Assembly (NCBI GenBank): GCA_036346355.1
Contig: CM070584.1
Location: 49,807,097 to 49,871,096, forward strand
Source of the DNA: Rhipidocladum racemiflorum
Lineage: Eukaryota; Streptophyta; Magnoliopsida; Poales; Poaceae
DNA: 64,000 bases
Reading direction: 5' to 3'
Part shown: piece by piece, positions 59,862-64,000 of the stretch
How positions within the stretch are numbered: position 1 is the first letter of the stretch
Layout: the number at the start of each line of letters is the position of its first letter
Position numbers and translations under genes: made by a program
The notes under the pieces: generated by a model
The model's input: only the letters and a program-made list of their open reading frames with translations
Databases searched by the model: none
What the model was told of the DNA's origin: nothing

Positions 59862-59971
59862 GGAGGGCGTAGAGTCAAAAGAGGATTCTGACTTAAGGCT
59901 ATTGATGAACTAATTCAATGAATCCTCTCATAACAAATCCATTATAGGATTTTTGTTTAATTAATTGGGAT

Positions 59972-60240
59972 TGGAATGGTAGTAAAAAAATATTATTTTT
60001 GTAACAACGAGAAAACGACACAACATTTATTTTTTGACTGCCATTTTACTCGTTTCGCTTGGTGTGCCATCCAGTGGCTTTTAATTTGTCACCTCCTAGT
60101 GGCAGGATCAATATGTTTGGGCGCTGGTTATTGGGGATGGGCAAAGATTTAAGGGATCAAATTTTGGTTGGGGCTGCTGCTTTGTGCTGGTTAATTTGGC
60201 TTTATAGAAATGATGTGGTTTTTTATAAGAAAAAACTCTA
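59972..60240 (+). pseudogene. LINE zf-RVT module and C-terminus
   Basis: WNGSKKYYFCNNEKTTQHLF followed by FDCHFTRFAWCAIQ gives the CxxC...H...C zinc module of LINE ORF2; then, in a second frame, MFGRWLLGMGKDLRDQILVG and LCWLIWLYRNDVVFYKKK close the protein. It resumes exactly where the organelle insert ends. Confidence 0.88.
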
Positions 60241-60575
60241 ATCTATTGCAGGTTATCTTTATGTGCACTAGTTGATTGCGTTTGTGGTTTGTGCTGCAGT
60301 CTCAAGATGCCTGGGATGTGGTGTCATCAGGATGCACATTGTTGGAGATGGTGGTTAAAGATCTCTTCAACAAGCATGGATGCAGATTTAGTAATAGACT
60401 ATGTGTGGATTAAGATATTATGTTTTGTGCTTCCTTTGGCTTGTTGCAACTTTCCTTTAAGACCCGTTTATCTCATTCTTTCAACAGTAGTTTGACTGTA
60501 ACTATGTAATAATTGTTTGGTTTTGTGCATCTCATGATGCAAAGGACGAGAGAGTTCATCTTCTATTATTAAAAA
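60241..60575 (+). other. LINE 3' UTR and A-rich tail
   Basis: Non-coding LINE tail, with GCATCTCATGATGCAAAGGA and a final ATTATTAAAAAAA. Confidence 0.65.
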
Positions 60576-60654
60576 AAGCGATCGATCATATTTTAGATGC
60601 CTGGGGGTGCGGCGGCAACATTGCTGATATGTACGATCGGTCACTAGTTCACTA

Positions 60655-60896
60655 CTCCCTCCTGTTCATAAAAACTTATTGGTTTGGGATACGTGCGGTC
60701 AAACTTTTAAAATTTTAGCTAGCGATATTTTTTAAAATATTTAGATTGGATGCGTGAAAATCACATGTGCATGTTCATCTTGAAACATACTTTTATAATA
60801 TTATAATTTTATTATAATTTTAAAATATATTACAACAGAAGTTGATGATTAAAAATGAGTTTTAAGACAACGACTACTATTTATGATTGAAGTGAG
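60655..60896. mobile_element. Stowaway-type MITE, ~242 bp
   Basis: Left end CTCCCTCCTGTTCATAA and right end TTTATGATTGAAGTGAG form imperfect inverted repeats, flanked by TA (60653-60654 and 60897-60898). The interior is AT-rich. Confidence 0.85.
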
Positions 60897-60899
60897 TAC

Positions 60900-61687
60900 T
60901 TCAGCACAAACCTAGCAATTAATTACTGCTTAATGCGTCGCGTTAATTGCGTCCACCAGCTACGTACTTAATATGGATTCTGACCTGTCGGGGGCCGGAC
61001 CAATGCCGGCCGGTACGGCGATGTGGGCATGCATGCCCTCACGCGCCAACCGACAAGTTAAGTGGCAGCAGACGTCGCCGGCCGGAGGTTACGACAATTC
61101 CGGCGACGACGTACGCCTGTGCATGGTCGCGTGGGCGATGAGAAGTCCGGCATGCCTCGATCGGCCGGCGAAGCTCGCCGGAGAGCAGGAGAAGAAAAGG
61201 AATTCTATTATGTTCACGGGAGAGGCGAACACACACGCAGCACGCACGTTTTTAAAAACAGCTTTCTATAATCCAAAGCTGAAACAACTCACGGGAGGCT
61301 TTGGAAAACCGCTGCTCTCCGTAGAGGTAGGCATTGCCTCGGCCCCAGCTTGGCAAATTCAGGCCTTTTGCTAGCTTCATGGGCCCGCACGACAAAAGAA
61401 ATCGCAGGTTGCAGATGTAATTCTCTCTGTTGAGGCCCGGCCTAATGCAATAGCGGTGGTGTATTTTGTTTTTCTAGCCCAGCGGCCCAGCCTTCCTCCC
61501 AGGCCCAATGATTAACCCATGTCTCAGCATTCAGCAGTGGGCAATATAGCCACCTGACACGATCGATGTTATATATCCGGATGATCACCCATCGCAACAT
61601 GCTTACAACATTTTTATTAAAGCTGCAATATGGTTCGAGAGATGTCCTGCCCTGATCAAGTGACCGTGACAAAACTCAATTATTCAA
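60900..61687. other. No convincing gene
   Basis: A 133-residue frame at 60973-61374 overlaps others on both strands in GC-rich sequence and shows no domain; I do not accept it as a gene. Confidence 0.45.
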
Positions 61688-61785
61688 CATGTGAGAGTTT
61701 TTACCGTTCTTAAAGAGTGCCACGAGGTACTAAGTACCTTCCCATCAAAATACTCTTAAACTATCGATACCTTCACCCTTTCAAC
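61688..61785. repeat. Dispersed repeat, related to 53316-53410
   Basis: GTGAGAGTTTTTACCGTTCT, AGTGCCACGAGGTACTAAGT and CTTCACCCTTTCAA match the copy at 53316 piece by piece. GAGGTACTAAGTACCTT is partly palindromic. Confidence 0.6.
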
Positions 61786-61878
61786 TTTGGAATAAGTCCA
61801 ATTCACAGCTCTCAACTTAGAAACCGTTTGTTGCGTAGCCTCAAACTCTCTAAACCGTCTAAAACACAAACTTCACCC

Positions 61879-61964
61879 TAAACTGTAGTGGTTTTTGATA
61901 ATATGGCATTTGCATGTGAATTAAACTGTAGTGGTTTTTGATAATATGGCATTTGCATGTGAAT
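61879..61964. repeat. 43-bp tandem duplication
   Basis: TAAACTGTAGTGGTTTTTGA and the following 23 bases are repeated once directly (61879-61921 and 61922-61964), without visible differences. Confidence 0.95.
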
Positions 61965-62104
61965 CTTCTGACCGATGTGAATGCCACGTCATCTAACACA
62001 TTAGTATCTTCAGCTAAACAAAGTTGGAAGACTTCATGAAAGGAGAGGCCCCCCACGTGTCGCCCACCCTTTCTCCTCCGTTTCGCGAAAAGGCCCTTCA
62101 GTTT

Positions 62105-62805
62105 CTTTGAAATTACGTATAGGTCCCTGGGTGATTTCATGTGAGAGAAAAATAAATTTTTCCGGTTCGCGTTTGGGTCCCTTGTTCGGTATTTTGCAGA
62201 GAGAGCCCCCGTTAAATGCGAATAGCGAACGAGCCCTTTTCTAATTATTCAAAATAGCGGATAGGTCCAAAATTATAACAAATAGATCCCTGTACTTCAC
62301 GTTCGGATCCTTTCTCTGTTTTGCCCGAAAAAAATGTTTTCGTGATCCGTTTTTCATCCGGAGCATGGGAAAAATGTTTTCGTTGGCCGTTTTCTCTAAA
62401 AAAAAAACTCTTTCTCTGTTTTGCGCGGAAAAAATGCTTCCGTGGTCCGTTTTCCCTCCGGAGCACCGGCTTTTCTATTAAAAAAAAAATTCTTTCTCCG
62501 TTTTGCTCGGAAAAAATGTTTTCGTGATCCGAGTTTTCTCCGGAGCATGGGGAAAATGTTTTCGTTTACCGTTTTCCCTAAAAAATATATAGAATCCGTT
62601 TTCCGTCCATCATTTATCCTTTTTGTTGGAAAGAAATGTTTTTGCTGTCCGTTTTTTCTCTAGAGCATGGGAAAAAAATATTTTGCGCCGTTTTCCCTCG
62701 TTTTTCCCGCGAAAAATTGTTCCGTAGCCCGTTTTTTTCTCCGGAAAAAAACACAAATTCGTTTCCCGGGCACGCGCGTGGCGTGCGCCGCGCGTGCCTT
62801 CCTAG
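62105..62805 (+). mobile_element. Helitron 3' part with degenerate tandem repeats and terminal hairpin
   Basis: The 3' end is GGCACGCGCG, a 10-base loop, CGCGCGTGCC (62769-62798), two to three bases, then CTAG|T (62802-62806), the hairpin and CTRR end of a Helitron. Upstream, about five units of 80-120 bp repeat TTTCTCTGTTTTGC...GGAGCATGGGAAAATG (starting near 62311, 62411, 62493, 62616 and 62700). The 5' end (TC after A) was not located. The short open frames within are artefacts of the repeat. Confidence 0.7.
62769..62798 (+). other. GC-rich terminal stem-loop of the Helitron
   Basis: Perfect 10-bp stem, 10-base loop, a few bases before the CTAG terminus. Confidence 0.85.
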
Positions 62806-63229
62806 TTTAACAAATCAGCAAACCAGTGCGGTTCACGTTGAGAAGACGATCAGTGGTGACAGCTCAATTCGGCAGTGGAGTCCGGGAGCCAACACGGATT
62901 CGATGACGATGCAATCTATCCCTATGGTCCCAAAATCCAATAAGCAAAATGATGTAATTAATCATAATTGTATAAAATATTAAAGTATAAATAAAGGGAA
63001 GATAATGATTAATTATCCATTCGTTTGATTTAATATTTGTATAATTTATATGGAGAGAGAAAACATAAAAACACTGCTCAACAAATAGCATATTAATTAT
63101 CCATTCGTTTGATTCTATCGACAAATAGCATATTGTTTCTATGATATCTATTAGGTTTGGTTGATGTATAACTTTTTTGTTATGTTGATATACTCATATA
63201 GTTTGATTCAATATATATTACTTTATATA
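62806..63229. other. No recognisable gene
   Basis: AT-rich. AATTATCCATTCGTTTGAT occurs twice (near 63012 and 63094), and a related phrase near 21634. Confidence 0.5.
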
Positions 63230-63475
63230 TGTATGTATTATTCGTATAGTCTTATCTGTTTCCAACCTGAACTCTTTATGTGTCTATTCCGTGTTCATAT
63301 CCCAAATAATCTGAATTCGTATGCGTATCTAACTAATTGTATCCGATTATGTGTGTATTATCCGTATATCCTTATTTATTTCTAACTTGAACCCGTTATA
63401 TATCTATTTGATGTTCGTATCCCAAATAATCTGAATTCGTGTCCGTAATCGAACTAATTGTATCTGATTTTAAAT
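63230..63475. repeat. 120-bp tandem duplication upstream of the right-edge gene
   Basis: CCCAAATAATCTGAATTCGT occurs at 63301 and 63421, exactly 120 bp apart. The preceding bases (GTCTATTCCGTGTTCATAT versus ATCTATTTGATGTTCGTAT) also align. Two diverged copies end about 240 bp before the start codon of the E1-beta-like gene. Confidence 0.85.
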
Positions 63476-63630
63476 TAAAAATAACTAAATACGGAAGAAA
63501 AAAAACACCCTATCAGACCGGGTTTCGCTCTAGTCCCACCCCCAGGCCCCCATTCCATTCCGCATTTCCGTCTCTCTCCGCCGCCTCATTCCAACGCAAT
63601 TCTCAACCCAAGGTCCCAAACACAACGTAA

Positions 63631-63644
63631 CCCCCCCCCCCCCC
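63631..63644. repeat. C homopolymer in the presumed 5' UTR
   Basis: 14-bp C-run about 70 bp before the ATG at 63712. Confidence 0.95.
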
Positions 63645-63711
63645 TCCCGAAGAACCAAATCTCCCGTCTCAATCCCTACTGGTGATTATCCGCCGACCGA
63701 TCGCGTCGACG

Positions 63712-63920
63712 ATGCTGGGCGTCGCGAGGAGCCGGCTCGGATCCGGATGCGTACGTCAGCTTCCGCTTGCTCCTGAGATTTTTGGATTCTCCGGTAGCCT
63801 GTTGATTTGACCTTGATCCGGGCGTTTCGGACGGTGCAGGTGCTGGGGCAGCTGATGCAGAGCCTCCGCCCGGCGGCGGCGGCCGCGTCGGCGATGAGCT
63901 ACTCCGCCGCTGCGAAGGAG
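63712..63920 (+). CDS. Probable mitochondrial pyruvate dehydrogenase E1 beta precursor (first two exons; continues outside)
   Basis: Exon 1 (63712-63750) reads MLGVARSRLGSGC and is followed by GTACGTCAG; exon 2 (63840-63920), after GGTGCAG, reads VLGQLMQSLRPAAA, then ASAMSYSAAAKE before GTGAGC. The peptide is rich in Arg, Ala and Ser and has no acidic residue until AAAKE, as expected for a mitochondrial targeting peptide. From memory, rice E1-beta precursors start with MLG.ARR.LGSG, LRPA and YSAAAKE, and then continue MTVREALNSALDEE; that diagnostic part lies outside the window, so the call rests on the presequence alone. E1 beta with E1 alpha decarboxylates pyruvate in the matrix. The upstream 150 bp are CT-rich, as expected for a 5' UTR. 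Confidence 0.7.
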
Positions 63921-64000
63921 GTGAGCGCTTGTTTCGCTGAACCCTAACTAGCTCGTTCGATTTGGTCCGTTGCGTCGGTGCTGCGATCGGCTGTCACGCG

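Larger units (their letters stand above)
58577..59971. other. Organelle-derived DNA mosaic inserted in the LINE
   Basis: The LINE reading stops at KRN (58576) and resumes at WNGSKK (59972), a join expected to be continuous (KRNWNGSKK) in an uninterrupted LINE. Between them lie fragments of plastid 16S rRNA (58673-58805), a tRNA probably from trnD (59171-59225), atpE (59490-59580) and petB (59655-59861). These genes are far apart in grass plastid DNA, so the insert is either several fragments joined before or at integration, or mitochondrial DNA that had already taken up plastid pieces. The parts between, such as CCCGGCTCACGAGGC near 58988, look organelle-like but I cannot name them. Confidence 0.8.
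55880..60575 (+). mobile_element. LINE (non-LTR retrotransposon), 5'-truncated and interrupted by organelle DNA
   Basis: In order on the + strand are the C-terminal end of the endonuclease domain, a linker, reverse transcriptase motifs and, after the organelle insert at about 58577-59971, the zf-RVT module and 3' UTR. The tail is ATTATTAAAAAAA at about 60565-60577. ORF1 and most of the endonuclease are missing, as usual for 5'-truncated LINEs. Many stops and frameshifts show it is dead. I did not find a secure target duplication. Confidence 0.85.

Noticed and set aside
60973..61374. 133-residue plus-strand frame
   Set aside because: Starts in GC-rich sequence with frames on both strands and has no recognisable feature.
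62245..62663. Frames rich in Phe, Arg and Lys on both strands (FFRENGQRKHF type)
   Set aside because: Translation of the Helitron tandem repeats.

Overview
The window is nuclear DNA of a grass, most probably rice (Oryza). This rests on short GC-rich first exons next to AT-rich introns, dense Stowaway-, Tourist- and hAT-type MITEs, Helitron ends, CACTA, LINE and LTR elements, and fragments of plastid DNA. There is no operon structure. The protein-coding genes have introns, so no single open reading frame covers any of them. I cannot assign species or chromosome from sequence alone.

I can support three host genes, all on the + strand. At the left edge (46-2436) is the 3' part of a glycerophosphodiester phosphodiesterase gene of the plant GDPD1/2/3 type. 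In the middle (26143-28630) is a complete three-exon NAC transcription factor gene, 256 aa predicted. At the right edge (63712-63920, continuing outside) are the first two exons of a gene whose N-terminus matches my recollection of the mitochondrial pyruvate dehydrogenase E1 beta precursor. The genes are unrelated in function and do not form a pathway cluster.

Almost everything else is transposon. 3413-6981 is a CACTA element with matching ACC target duplications; it has captured exon pieces of a Rab GTPase gene and of a CDC50/ALIS gene (P4-ATPase beta subunit). 11297-12456 is a short LINE copy with an 18-bp target duplication. 15174-17387 is a 2.2-kb solo LTR flanked by AATAA. 17976-18435 is a non-autonomous Helitron. 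20.3-23.4 kb carries four MITEs, three of them with clear target duplications. 29411-36210 is an old LTR element without gag-pol, flanked by CTAAA. 36665-50485 is a 13.8-kb Ty3/gypsy element flanked by AGGCT, with frameshifted gag-pol, an antisense gene behind pol, and tandem repeats before the 3' LTR. 52178-52550 is a second copy of the hAT-like MITE seen at 22355-22640. 55880-60575 is a LINE interrupted by about 1.4 kb of organelle-derived DNA that joins pieces of plastid 16S rRNA, probably trnD, atpE and petB. 62.3-62.8 kb ends in a textbook Helitron 3' hairpin.

The most notable objects are the two-gene capture inside the CACTA element, the plastid mosaic inside the LINE, the antisense gene of the gypsy element, and an array of 111-bp hairpin-forming repeats at 7.56-8.09 kb. 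I found no convincing new host system such as a defence cluster, and no CRISPR array, intact functional tRNA gene or intact rRNA gene.
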